Counted from the first letter of the stretch, positions 35,901-43,110 are shown. The stretch is 64,000 nucleotides of DNA from NIOZ-UU13 sp964653075 (GCA_964653075.1 CAZZAX010000004.1:39923-103922), one strand, 5' to 3'. The notes: generated from the sequence alone by a model not told the origin. Translations and numbers: made by a program.

Positions 35901-36326
35901 CACGCTTCTATCGGCAGCAACTTCGACTACATTGAATTGCAGAATATAGGACAGACGTCACTGAATCTTAACGGTGTTCATTTCAGCAAAGGTATTGACT
36001 TTACTTTTCCTGAGATGGTGCTTGAGGCCGGCCAATACGTTGTGGTTGCGGCTGACCTGGCTACTTTTCAGGCGGCATACGGTAAAAATATAAATGTTGC
36101 CGGCCAGTATTCCGGCAGTTTGAGCAACGGCGGCGAGGAGATTGTTTTAAGCATTCCCCGACCTATGGAAGCGGCGATATTGCGGTTCGATTACAGCGAT
36201 ACATGGTATGCAACGACCGACGGCGTCGGCGACTCACTTGTCATTAAGGACGTTTTCGCACCTCCGACCGCATGGGACAAAGAAGAAAACTGGCAGCCGG
36301 GCACTCCAACTCCCGGAAGACCGTAA
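29976..36326 (+). CDS. giant secreted CotH-kinase-like protein with lamin-tail and beta-helix domains
   Basis: 2116 residues from ATG 29976; the only good ribosome site (ggaggcagga, 29941-29950) instead points to an ATA codon at 29958. Order by rough residue: signal peptide; lamin-tail domain 26-190 ('ILNEIMYHP', 'EYIELFNQG'); CotH kinase-like domain about 350-700 ('RNRGHGSRNDPPNSYRLNF', 'YYLYRG', and 'QHDLDTIFG' with the family Asp near 622); ligand-binding-like module about 778-951; right-handed beta-helix about 1000-1385; lamin-tail domains from 1476, 1628 and 1967, with a second ligand-binding-like module at about 1767-1946. CotH proteins are atypical kinases that phosphorylate secreted proteins in spore coats; here the role is unknown, maybe surface adhesion or modification. 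Confidence 0.85.
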   Translation: MLSLTLLVYLAGSIIAPARGASNNGQSVRVILNEIMYHPHSQENQAEDMGAEYIELFNQGVKSISLAGWRLSNGVNFVFPDVILDAGAYLVVASDVDTFTSKYPGVANVVGGWDGRLSNSGEVIELVDNTGEMINSVRYADQGEWGVRELGPRDRGHRGWDWVSEHDGGGKSLELINPALPNEYGQNWTASNSAKGTPCRINSVTDNDIAPLILDVTHFPIVPDSNDAVTITTHIVDELPTGINVALHYRIDISVYRGEDIYTLYEPKFYNDITMFDDGAHGDGRAGDGVYGAAIPAQQDGKIVEFYIEASDAGANRRTWPSPSIIDGVSEQVTNALYQVNDSFVAGDYWAPGSQPIYYLIMNEMDKGRLLDIGDGEGGEHNSDAQVNVTFVSVDGIDVKVRHNLGVRNRGHGSRNDPPNSYRLNFPHDRPWKGVTAVNLNTKYTYYQLAGNAIFRMSGLPQPEVTAVQVRLNGENLAESGREMYGSYAHVEVIDNDFPDNHFLGNSAGNAYKCMRDLGPADFGYRGQNPNSYRNSYFKRTNTAEDDWSDLIELCFVMSDTTPDDIYVEEVNRVVNVEQWLRFFAINALLDNSETSLSNGYGDDYYLYRGIEDPRFVLIQHDLDTIFGRNGSATNSIFRSITLPTVNRFLTHPQFLPRYYFHLRDLIETTFSAEKLGPFLDNLLGDFVPTDTIEQMKNFMAARNQHVLSLIPSELTIDSDLHQLSQYHRSIVDSFTLYGTADPVETRSVLVNGQLADWIPVEGMWDFGGAGGITETLINTRSVWKYLDDGSNQGTASDGSNWFAHPNYNDINWRQGPAELGYGDGSQGRPEGTVVNSGPGGDRFITTYFRHSFDVSNASQYSRMYLRLLRDDGAVVYLNGVEVVRSNMPGRDIDYLTRASSGMSGSGESTFTEFSVDASLLSNGTNVLAVEIHQNSGTSSDISFDLELVGIMPSHGAGKLWPGINRIVVETFDGPEGMGKKLQNGYVDIWYDDGELAEISGVLRSDTTLDAASGAWFVTSDVTVPAGITLVIKPGTTVFFDEGTRLTINGRLVAQGTEYERIQLTRFPYESSIWDGLHFNSAEDNYLAYVDMEYSSRDGESIRLNDSRLHLDNVTWAGTDKTIIQISNSSLIVRNSIFPDTSVQTVSGHRMLISDPYLVFENNIFGICSGDKQDVVDFSTSGSGTRLQFIDNIFLGGGDDGLDLDGTNAYIEGNVFMNFHRNFSPEEGESYAITTGYDDVHNSNHVIVRNLFINCDNAILVKDRSWISFENNTVVGCTGSGINFDEPQEAGIEPGEGGYLAGNIFWNTPRPLGYYYVGDPQRGTTDISVNYSIIPAQWHHLGIGNIDADPVFVDPDKDFHLKAGSVGIGTGPLGIDMGAYVPRGAAIFGDPDGVTYQTSATLLVGGPGITHYKYSINDPVGYWSEERPVDMPIELTSLINGQSYVVFVIGKNAAGLWQSEDDPTISRVWTVETSYSKLLINEVLAVNRSAFEHEGTFPDLIELYYDGPASLNLSGMSITDNPDEPTRFVFGGGTTIEPGEYLILYADSETATSGIHLGFALNGQGEGLYLYDQGGVLLDSVEFGLQLPDISIGRIGYDGQTSTSSAESWRLTVPTIGRANIAQPMGDPKTLRINEWFANGEVLFNDDFIELFNPHALPVNLSNLYLTDNPETQPDKCLLGPLSFIAGQGFAVFRADSRDRPGHVDFRLSADVEIIGLCDAGLKEIDRVIYGPQTTNISQGRMPDGTDSLEFFELPSPGVANRLGVLSSFTVTTLFSEDADKYVMVPTGEIGREWKTETDFDDSSWVFSSGRVGGIGYERSSGYESFINLDVGTQMYQINTSCYVRIPFSVKVDLTSITELILKIRYDDGFIAYLNGFELSRRNFTGTPTWNSNASASHSDSEAIVFENIDISEFISNLKPGDNILAIQGMNRSLASSDMLISAELNATITTTDDDYPYDDVMELLYGLRITELMYHASIGSNFDYIELQNIGQTSLNLNGVHFSKGIDFTFPEMVLEAGQYVVVAADLATFQAAYGKNINVAGQYSGSLSNGGEEIVLSIPRPMEAAILRFDYSDTWYATTDGVGDSLVIKDVFAPPTAWDKEENWQPGTPTPGRP

Positions 36327-36376
36327 CCGGGCTATTGTGGATGAAGAGTTTTTTCTGAAGAGCTTTATCGGTCATA

Positions 36377-37210
36377 TCAGGCAGTAAAAGAGAGGAATTC
36401 CCGGATTAGCATTTTCGTGTATTTGCCAGGCCTGCCGTCACCGATGAGCTTGCCGTCGAATTTGACCACGGGAATAATATCTTGTGTAGTCGAGGCAATA
36501 AACAGCTCACCGGCATCGCTCGCCTGCTGCGGTGTTAACGATTTTTCGATAGTTTCCAATCCAATGATTTTGCCTGCTTTGATAACAAATTGACGCGTAA
36601 TGGAAGGCAGAATATTAGTTGTAAGCGCTGCGGTTTGCAGTTTTTGTTCGGAGATTACAAAAAATGCCGAGCTTGCTCCTTCGATAATAAGGCCGGCCTC
36701 ATCGACAAGTATCGCCTCGGCACAGCCCTTTGAGGCGGCGTCCCGACGTGCGAGAACATTGGCTAACAGGTTCAGAGACTTTATATCGCATCTTTTCCAT
36801 CGCCAGTCCGGATGGGTAGATACTTCAATTCCGTTGGACTTGGCCTGCGTATCATCTTCCAGCTCCGTAACGGTCAGAAAAAAATTGGGCTCTAAATCAG
36901 CCTCACAGAGGTGGTTTCGCAGTTCTGAACCTCGTGTAACGTGAAAATATATCTTGGCATTGGAAATACCGGCGGCATCGAAAGATTTAAGGACCCGGCT
37001 GCGAATCCGGTCGATGTCCACGCCGCTTATTGCAATCGCAGACAAACTGTTGGCAAACCTCTGCAGATGTTCTTCAAGTGCAAAAATCCGGCCGTCATAG
37101 CTTCGCAGCACTTCATAGACCCCGTCGCCGAAAAATATACCACGGTCAAGATAAACGGGCTCAAGCTCGGATATCTGCACGATTTTGTCTTGTATCATTG
37201 CTATCTGCAT
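36377..37210 (-). CDS. class IV aminotransferase (branched-chain or D-amino-acid type)
   Basis: I start at ATG 37210 (MQIAMIQDK...), since family members begin directly with this strand; the frame is open to 37399 but the extra residues are not family-like. 277 residues. 'YLDRGIFFGDGVYEVLRSYDG' region is the class IV N-terminal mark, pyridoxal-phosphate Lys is K144 in 'DIKSLNLLANVLARRDA', and 'IIEGASSAFF' with E177 supports the cofactor ring. Members transfer amino groups between keto acids and L-branched-chain or D-amino acids, or cleave aminodeoxychorismate; the specificity is not readable, but length and 'KSLNLL' fit D-alanine-type enzymes. Divergent from rplU. No good ribosome site is visible at any start. 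Confidence 0.85.
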   Translation of the reverse strand: MQIAMIQDKIVQISELEPVYLDRGIFFGDGVYEVLRSYDGRIFALEEHLQRFANSLSAIAISGVDIDRIRSRVLKSFDAAGISNAKIYFHVTRGSELRNHLCEADLEPNFFLTVTELEDDTQAKSNGIEVSTHPDWRWKRCDIKSLNLLANVLARRDAASKGCAEAILVDEAGLIIEGASSAFFVISEQKLQTAALTTNILPSITRQFVIKAGKIIGLETIEKSLTPQQASDAGELFIASTTQDIIPVVKFDGKLIGDGRPGKYTKMLIREFLSFTA

Positions 37211-37292
37211 AAAATTGCTGCCGAAGAGGCTTCTCAGGCTGTATTTTAACTTCATATTGAGCGGTAGAAAACAAAAATATCTGATAATTTGC

Positions 37293-37321
37293 TTTACAAA
37301 AAAGGATTTGGTCTGTAAAAT
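37293..37321 (+). promoter_or_regulatory. sigma70-type promoter of rplU
   Basis: TTTACA (37293-37298), 17-base spacer, TAAAAT (37316-37321); a ribosome site aggag at 37358-37362 precedes ATG 37372. The 5' leader would be about 44 bases. Confidence 0.6.
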
Positions 37322-37371
37322 TCCGACTTTGTCCGAATAGTAGAATAAGTAAAAGCCAGGAGTTTTTTGAA

Positions 37372-37701
37372 ATGTATGCGATAATTGAACAAGGTTCAAA
37401 GCAATATAAAGTTGCCGAAGGCGACTGTTTGGAGATAGACCTGACGGATGTTGCGCCGAATGCCAAAAAAATCAAGCTGGACAAGGTCCTGTTTGCCAGT
37501 GACGGCAAAAAAGTCAAAATCGGCAATCCTTATTTGAAAGATGCCAAGGTTACCGCCTCGTTTAAGACCACCGCTCAGGATGCCGTCGTCAAAGGACAAA
37601 AGCTTTATCCTGCCCACTTTCGCAGACGCAAAAACAGTAAAAAACGTATAGGCCACCGACAAAAGTACCTGCAGGTGGTAATTGAAAAGATAGAAGCCTG
37701 A
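37372..37701 (+). CDS. rplU: 50S ribosomal protein L21
   Basis: 109 residues, the normal length. It begins 'MYAIIEQGSKQYKVAEGD', contains 'KVKIGNPYL' and ends with the basic rRNA-binding stretch 'HFRRRKNSKKRIGHRQKYL', all standard for L21. It binds 23S rRNA in the large subunit. In most bacteria rpmA (L27) follows directly; here the next gene is on the opposite strand and a terminator follows, so rplU is a single-gene unit. Confidence 0.95.
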   Translation: MYAIIEQGSKQYKVAEGDCLEIDLTDVAPNAKKIKLDKVLFASDGKKVKIGNPYLKDAKVTASFKTTAQDAVVKGQKLYPAHFRRRKNSKKRIGHRQKYLQVVIEKIEA

Positions 37702-37763
37702 AAAATTTGTGCGTGCTGTTCCGCCGTAAGGCGTTCCCAGGTGAGCTGCGAGAAAAGCAATCA

Positions 37764-37798
37764 AAAAAATTCCCCCGGGCTTTACCGGGTATTTTTTA
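37764..37798. terminator. bidirectional terminator between rplU and the siroheme gene
   Basis: Stem cccgg (37774-37778) / ccggg (37785-37789), 6-base loop, A-run on the left and a T-rich run (37791-37798) on the right, so it can stop transcription from both convergent genes. Confidence 0.75.
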
Positions 37799-38443
37799 TT
37801 TCCTGGTAAGAAGAAATTTATTGATTAGCTCTTCGACAAATGTTCCCCATTGATCCTGGTCGTTTTCGACAAAAAATTCGAACGACTTATCATCGGCCAG
37901 TTCTCCCAGCAGGGCTTTTCGGTCGGCTGGTTCGGCTAACTCTTCGATAATCCGTTTTCGAAGTTTCTCCAGCTCAGTGAGAAATTGGCCGTGTTTTTCG
38001 GTGAAAATCTTTTCCAGCTTCTTTCTAATATGCCCGGCGTAGGCGGGACAGCGGCCTTCGGTTCCGATGGCTATCTGCAGGTTGCCTCGTTTAACAACGG
38101 CCGGTACATAAAAATCACAAAGCTCCGGCACATCCACGACATTACACAATATCTCTAATTCCTGACAATCCTTATATATTTGTTTGTTGAGTTTATTGTT
38201 ATTCGTAGCGGCTATAACAAGTACCGCCCCGGCAAGATAGTCTTTTGAGTATCTGGATTTTATCAGTTCGGCTTTTTTACCCTGACATATAACCGTCATC
38301 ATATTATCAATCCGCTCGGCCACAACTACAAGCCGGGCACCGGCATTTAACAATGCCTGGGCTTTTCGAACAGCTACAGCACCGCCGCCTATCACTACCG
38401 ACCGACGGTCACCAAGTTCCAGAAATATAGGATATTTAGCCAT
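37796..38443 (-). CDS. precorrin-2 dehydrogenase/sirohydrochlorin ferrochelatase-like protein
   Basis: 215 residues from ATG 38443 ('MAKYPIFLELGDRRSVVIGG'). The NAD-binding loop 'VVIGGGAVAVRKAQALLNAG' sits at about residues 15-34, then 'VLVIAATNNNKLNKQIYKDC' and 'LCNVVDVPELCDFYVPAVV', the typical order of CysG N-terminal domain, SirC and Met8. It oxidises precorrin-2 to sirohydrochlorin and may insert iron, giving siroheme for sulfite or nitrite reduction, or feeding cobalamin/heme routes. The codons upstream of 38443 encode a hydrophobic stretch not seen in the family. TATAAT on the minus strand (38455-38450) is 6 bases before the ATG, implying a leaderless message. Confidence 0.88.
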   Translation of the reverse strand: MAKYPIFLELGDRRSVVIGGGAVAVRKAQALLNAGARLVVVAERIDNMMTVICQGKKAELIKSRYSKDYLAGAVLVIAATNNNKLNKQIYKDCQELEILCNVVDVPELCDFYVPAVVKRGNLQIAIGTEGRCPAYAGHIRKKLEKIFTEKHGQFLTELEKLRKRIIEELAEPADRKALLGELADDKSFEFFVENDQDQWGTFVEELINKFLLTRK

Positions 38444-38639
38444 AGTTGTATTATACCAAACTGTATCCGACAGCAATATCAAAATGAAAAGAAAAAGGCA
38501 AACTGCCAAAGTTTCAGACAGGAGTAATAACGAATGGTGCCCATCTTCTTATTGTAGTTTAAACATTTTTTGGGCCTTTTCAATTCGTAAAATCGCTGAT
38601 ATATTATAAACTCACATAGTTTGTTACTGGTAGGAAAAT

Positions 38640-39182
38640 ATGGATTCGACAAAAAAACTGCAGCCGCCTCTGACCGAAGCCGATGTACGTTTGTTAAAAG
38701 CCGGCGATGAAGTTCTCATATCCGGCGTAATCTATACCGCTCGGGATATGGCGCATAAAAGGCTGTGCGAGGCAATCGAAGGGAGCCGTCAATTACCGTT
38801 TCCACTTAAAGGAGCTATTATTTATTTTGTTGGTCCCACGCCTGCACCTGAGGGCAGGGTAATCGGTGCCGCCGGGCCGACTACCTCATCAAGAATGGAT
38901 GTTTTTAGCCTGAAGCTTCTCGCCAACGGGCTTAAAGCAATGCTCGGAAAAGGATACCGGGGCGAGCGGGTAAGGGACGCCCTGAAAAAATATACGGCGG
39001 TCCATCTTTCTACCATCGGTGGGGCGGGGGCACTATTGAGCAGGCACGTTGTTGCCGCTGAAATAATTGCTTACGAGGACCTCGGTACCGAAGCTGTAAG
39101 GAAGCTGCAGGTAGTTGATTTTCCTGCTGTTGTTGCGTATGATTGTTACGGAAGCAGTGTCTATAAAGAAGGAGTGAGATAA
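38640..39182 (+). CDS. fumarate hydratase class I, beta-subunit-like (orphan)
   Basis: 180 residues, the size of a separate C-terminal (beta) subunit of class I fumarase or L(+)-tartrate dehydratase. Typical phrases are 'GDEVLISGVIYTARDMAHKR', 'IIYFVGPTPAPEGRVIGAAG', 'PTTSSRMD' and 'HLSTIGGAGALLS'. The partner alpha subunit, which carries the [4Fe-4S] cluster cysteines, is not adjacent; the gene upstream is on the other strand. It must pair with a product encoded elsewhere if active. The stop at 39182 directly abuts the TTG start of the next gene, so the two are translationally linked. Confidence 0.88.
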   Translation: MDSTKKLQPPLTEADVRLLKAGDEVLISGVIYTARDMAHKRLCEAIEGSRQLPFPLKGAIIYFVGPTPAPEGRVIGAAGPTTSSRMDVFSLKLLANGLKAMLGKGYRGERVRDALKKYTAVHLSTIGGAGALLSRHVVAAEIIAYEDLGTEAVRKLQVVDFPAVVAYDCYGSSVYKEGVR

Positions 39183-40253
39183 TTGAAGGTTGCTTTACTT
39201 GGTCTGATGCAGTCCGGCAAGAGTACTATCTTGTCTGCCGTTAGCGGCAAGAAAATTCCGCCGATCGGTTCGACGGCAATTGAAGAAGCTATTGTGCCGG
39301 TCCCGGACGAAAGGCTCGACTGGCTCAGAGATTACTACAAGCCTAAAAAAACCACTTATGCCACAGTTGATTGTCTTGACCTGCCGGGCTTTAACTTTGC
39401 CGATGAGCACGGCCGGGCCGCTGCAAGACGACTGATTAGCCAGATAAGGACCGTTGAATTACTTGTTCTGGTTGTCCGGTCTTTTGAAAATCCCGCGGTA
39501 CCTCCTTATCGAAATAAGGTTAATCCGGCCGGAGATTTAGTAGAATTAAGAACTGAACTGTTGCTTGCCGATTTGGAGATGGTAACCACACGTATAGAAA
39601 AACTCGAAAAGCAGGTCCATAAACCCACCAAAACTCAAGCCCACGACAAAGCTGAATTAGCCCTGCAAAAAAAATTGCAGCAGGTGATAGAATCAGAAAA
39701 GCCTATCAGATCTGCTGTCGATAACGACTCTGAGCACGAAATGATTAAGTCACTTGGATTCCTAACCTTAAAGCCGATGGCGGTTGCAGTAAATATCGGC
39801 GAGGGTCAGTTGGATAATAAGTTCGATTTCAGCGGTGAGATTGAAAATTCCGTACCGGTTATTACAATCTGTGCCAAGCTGGAACACGAGCTTGCACAAT
39901 TGGACGATGAAAGCAGGGTTGAGTTTATGGCTGACCTGGGTATAACCGAATCGGCGGCAAGTAAGTTTGTTAAAAGCTGCTATTCGGCCCTGGGCCTAAT
40001 CAGCTTTTTAACAGTTGTATCGGGCGAGTTGCGTGCCTGGCCCATAAAACAGGGCACAGCAGCGCTGGACGCGGCCGGCAAGGTGCACACAGACATTAAA
40101 CGAGGTTTTATAAGGGCCGAAACTTTTGCCTTCGACGACCTTAAAGCCCTCGGCGACGAAAAAGCCCTCAAAGCAGCCGGTAAAGTCCGACTCGAAGGCA
40201 AAGAATACGTCGTTCAGGACGGCGATATTATCAATTTCAGGTTTAATGTTTAG
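39183..40253 (+). CDS. YchF-like P-loop GTPase/ATPase with TGS domain (diverged)
   Basis: 356 residues from TTG 39183, which directly follows the previous stop and has aaggagtgag before it. The P-loop is 'GLMQSGKST' (7-15). The Walker B/switch II part reads 'CLDLPGF'. The N-x-x-E specificity motif of YchF is present as 'VNIGE'. The C-terminal 70 residues match the YchF TGS end closely ('HTDIKRGFIRAETFAFDDL', 'VRLEGKEYVVQDGDIINFRF'). However, the usual 'NYPFCTIEPN' switch I and the glycine-rich loop after switch II are missing, so this is a diverged YchF. YchF binds ribosomes and hydrolyses ATP rather than GTP. A long helical part at about 135-170 forms a coiled coil. Confidence 0.85.
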   Translation: MKVALLGLMQSGKSTILSAVSGKKIPPIGSTAIEEAIVPVPDERLDWLRDYYKPKKTTYATVDCLDLPGFNFADEHGRAAARRLISQIRTVELLVLVVRSFENPAVPPYRNKVNPAGDLVELRTELLLADLEMVTTRIEKLEKQVHKPTKTQAHDKAELALQKKLQQVIESEKPIRSAVDNDSEHEMIKSLGFLTLKPMAVAVNIGEGQLDNKFDFSGEIENSVPVITICAKLEHELAQLDDESRVEFMADLGITESAASKFVKSCYSALGLISFLTVVSGELRAWPIKQGTAALDAAGKVHTDIKRGFIRAETFAFDDLKALGDEKALKAAGKVRLEGKEYVVQDGDIINFRFNV

Positions 40254-40279
40254 TTTAATAAAACTCGAAGGCGATATCT

Positions 40280-41074
40280 GTGAACCGATTCTTAAAGCTG
40301 CTTGTTCCGGGATTGATAGTAATATCAGTGGTGGTCTTTGTTCTTTTCAGCATGGATTCCATAAGCCTGGATACTTCCAGGAACTATACTTATCGAATCA
40401 TCAATTCCTATCCTCATGACCGCCAGGCTTTCACACAAGGGCTTGTTTACAAAGATGGTGTTCTATATGAAGGAACAGGACGTAACGGGTATTCTGAACT
40501 GCGCAAAGTAGAACTTCAAACCGGTAACGTCCTGCAAACATACGAACTATCCGAGGAGTTCTTTGGAGAGGGTATAACCGTTTATGGAGATAAGATTATT
40601 CAGTTAACTTACCTTTCAAATGTCGGGTTTGTATATAAAAAGGAAACGTTTGAGTTGCTGCGGGAGTTTAGTTACCCAAAGGCCGGATGGGGTATTACTA
40701 ATGATGGAAAGCATTTAATTATGAGTGATGGTACACAGAAATTATATTTTCTCGATACCGAAACTTTCCAGCAGCTCCGTCATATCGAAGTTTACGACCG
40801 TGGTGTTTCTGTTTGGGGGCTTAATGAGCTCGAATATATTGAAGGGCAAATCTATGCCAATGTCTGGCCTACGGAACGTATCGCGAGGATTTCTCCTAAG
40901 ACAGGTCAAGTGCTTGGCTGGATAGATTTGCGTGGACTCTTAACCGAGCAGGACTATGTTATGCAGGTTGATGTCCTTAACGGCATTGCTTATGACAACG
41001 AAAAAGGTCGATTATTTGTAACTGGAAAGCTTTGGCCGAAACTTTTTGAGATAAAGCTGATTCCTGCAAAATAG
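40280..41074 (+). CDS. glutaminyl-peptide cyclotransferase (glutamine cyclotransferase family)
   Basis: 264 residues from GTG 40280. An N-terminal hydrophobic segment (about 4-26) is a signal peptide or anchor. The rest is the five-bladed propeller of bacterial glutaminyl cyclases: 'YPHDRQAFTQGLVYKDGVLY', 'EFFGEGITVYGDKIIQLTY', 'GWGITNDGKHLIMSDGT', 'ELEYIEGQIYANVWPTERI' and 'VLNGIAYDNEKGRLFVTGK', in the family order. The enzyme converts N-terminal Gln of exported proteins to pyroglutamate. It lies 26 bases after the YchF-like gene and is probably in the same transcript. Confidence 0.9.
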   Translation: MNRFLKLLVPGLIVISVVVFVLFSMDSISLDTSRNYTYRIINSYPHDRQAFTQGLVYKDGVLYEGTGRNGYSELRKVELQTGNVLQTYELSEEFFGEGITVYGDKIIQLTYLSNVGFVYKKETFELLREFSYPKAGWGITNDGKHLIMSDGTQKLYFLDTETFQQLRHIEVYDRGVSVWGLNELEYIEGQIYANVWPTERIARISPKTGQVLGWIDLRGLLTEQDYVMQVDVLNGIAYDNEKGRLFVTGKLWPKLFEIKLIPAK

Positions 41075-41182
41075 TTCTCGCATAAAAAATCCGTATCTGC
41101 TATAAGAATATGATATTCTGCCGTTGAAATAAGTAATGTTCACTTTGAATTACCAGTCTGTAGTTTATTTTCCTTCTGGGGA

Positions 41183-42223
41183 ATGAGTATGAAAGCTGTT
41201 GTGTTGACCGGTTTGAATCAAATGGAGCTTCGGGATGTTCCGGGCCCGAGCATACAAAAAGAGACCGATGTTCTTTTAAAAATTGAAAAAGTAGGCATCT
41301 GCGGGTCCGATGTGCACTATTACGAGACCGGCAGGATTGGCGAACAAATTGTCGAGTATCCTTTCATTGTAGGTCATGAATGCTCTGCTACGGTAAAAGC
41401 CGTCGGCAGTTCAGTTACTCATGTCAAAGCCGGCGACGAAGTAGTGGTGGACCCTGCCATCTCGTGCCGTCAGTGTGACCAGTGCGGCCAGGGCAGAGAG
41501 AATACTTGTGAACATATCCGTTTTCTTGGCGCACCCGGACAAGGTGGTGGTTGTTTGTGTGAGTATCTTGTAATGCCGCAGGAATGCTGCTTTCCAATCA
41601 ACGGCTCGCTCACGCTCGAACAGGGAGCTTTGTGTGAGCCGTTGTCCATAGCTGTATATGCTGTCAAAATGGCCGACTTACCGAAAGATGCCGACGTAGC
41701 TATTCTCGGAGCAGGCCCAATCGGTTTAAGCTGTCTGCTCAATGTCAATGCTGAGAATGCACGTGCCTGTTATGTAACCGAGAAAATCGAAGGGCGCATA
41801 GAGGGTGCAAGAAAAGGCGGTGCAACCTGGGTCGGCAATCCGAACAATCAGGATATAGTCAAAGAAATCCTTCATCGACAGCCGGCGGGGATGGACGTAG
41901 TTTTTGAATGTGCCGGCCAGCAGGAAACAATCGACCAGGCTCTTGAGATGCTCAAACCGGGTGGAAGGCTTGTCCTTATTGGCAGCCCCCGCACAGAAAG
42001 AGTCTCTTTTGATATTGACAGGTTACGCAGAAAAGAAATAACCATCACTAATATCAGAAGACAGAATAAATGTACACAAAAAGCAATTGATTTAATAGCT
42101 TCGGGAAAAGTTAATACTGATTTTATGATAACCCATCGTTTTGGGCTTGAAGATACAAAGAAAGCCTTCGATTTAGTCGCGGGCTATCATGATGGTGTAA
42201 TCAAAGCTATGATTAGCTTGTAG
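41183..42223 (+). CDS. zinc-dependent medium-chain dehydrogenase, sorbitol/L-iditol type
   Basis: 346 residues. Catalytic zinc ligands: C40 ('GICGSDVHYY'), H65 and E66 ('GHECSA'). Structural zinc: C95, C98, C101 and C109. NAD(P) site: 'VAILGAGPIGLSCLLN'. 'GSDVHYYETG' is the sorbitol/xylitol dehydrogenase mark, so the likely reaction is polyol to ketose with NAD. It is followed after 32 bases by an SDR gene, suggesting a two-dehydrogenase polyol or sugar pathway. The gene starts MSMK; a start two codons on is also possible. Confidence 0.9.
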   Translation: MSMKAVVLTGLNQMELRDVPGPSIQKETDVLLKIEKVGICGSDVHYYETGRIGEQIVEYPFIVGHECSATVKAVGSSVTHVKAGDEVVVDPAISCRQCDQCGQGRENTCEHIRFLGAPGQGGGCLCEYLVMPQECCFPINGSLTLEQGALCEPLSIAVYAVKMADLPKDADVAILGAGPIGLSCLLNVNAENARACYVTEKIEGRIEGARKGGATWVGNPNNQDIVKEILHRQPAGMDVVFECAGQQETIDQALEMLKPGGRLVLIGSPRTERVSFDIDRLRRKEITITNIRRQNKCTQKAIDLIASGKVNTDFMITHRFGLEDTKKAFDLVAGYHDGVIKAMISL

Positions 42224-42255
42224 GTTTATATGAAAGTATTTGGAGATTAAACTCA

Positions 42256-43074
42256 ATGGGTTGGCTTAATTTGGAAGAAAAAGTCACAATTGTAACAGGA
42301 GGGGCTTGCGGCCTCGGCAGAGCCGTGTGTGAAGGATTAGCTGAAGTCGGAACAAAGGTCGTTGTGGCCGACGTGAATGGCCAGGGTGCTCGGCAGGCTG
42401 TCGCAGAATTGAAAGAGAAATTCGGCGGCAACTATATTGCTGCGACAACGGATGTAACCAGCAAAGCAAGTGTTAATGCTATGATAGAGGCGGCTATCGA
42501 CGCCTTCGGCGGCATTGATATACTGGTCAACAACGCCGGAATAAATATCCCCAGATTACTTGTTGACCCAGCCGGAAAAGAGGAATTAACAGAAAAAATT
42601 TGGGACAAGGTTATTTTAGTAAACCAAAAAGGTATTTTTCTATGCGCTCAAGCTGTTGCACGGATTATGGTTCAGTCGGGTAAGGGCGGTGTTATAATCA
42701 ACATGGCCTCTGAGTCAGGCCTGGAAGGCTCGGAAGGCCAAAGCGTCTATGCCGCCACTAAAGCGGCTATTTATAATCTTACAAGATCCTGGGCAAAGGA
42801 ACTCGGCAGGCACGATGTCCGTGTCGTCGGCGTTGCACCGGGAATCCTCGAAGCGACCTCTTTGCGCTCCGAAGAGTACGAACGGGCCCTGGCCTACACT
42901 CGGGGAATAACAGTAGAGCAACTGCGCGAAAGATATAAAAAGGCCTCTATACCCCTTGGAAGGAGTGGCAAGCTCAGCGAAGTTGCCAATACGGTTTGCT
43001 TTTTGGCCTCTGAACGAGCCGGTTATATTCACGGCACTGTTATTAATGTTTCCGGAGGCAAGAGCAGAGCTTGA
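42256..43074 (+). CDS. short-chain dehydrogenase/reductase (SDR), sugar-dehydrogenase-like
   Basis: 272 residues, a classical SDR. The cofactor loop is 'VTGGACGLGRAV' (14-25), 'DVTSKAS' and 'LVNNAGIN' follow, and the catalytic Tyr165/Lys169 lie in 'YAATK' with Ser in 'MASESGLEG'. The C-terminus 'HGTVINVSGGKSRA' is usual. A glucose-1-dehydrogenase or gluconate-5-dehydrogenase-like role is plausible given the upstream sorbitol-type dehydrogenase; the substrate cannot be read. Confidence 0.9.
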   Translation: MGWLNLEEKVTIVTGGACGLGRAVCEGLAEVGTKVVVADVNGQGARQAVAELKEKFGGNYIAATTDVTSKASVNAMIEAAIDAFGGIDILVNNAGINIPRLLVDPAGKEELTEKIWDKVILVNQKGIFLCAQAVARIMVQSGKGGVIINMASESGLEGSEGQSVYAATKAAIYNLTRSWAKELGRHDVRVVGVAPGILEATSLRSEEYERALAYTRGITVEQLRERYKKASIPLGRSGKLSEVANTVCFLASERAGYIHGTVINVSGGKSRA

Positions 43075-43110
43075 GCCAAAACTTGTACCCTAAGACAATG
43101 GTTAGGGCAT

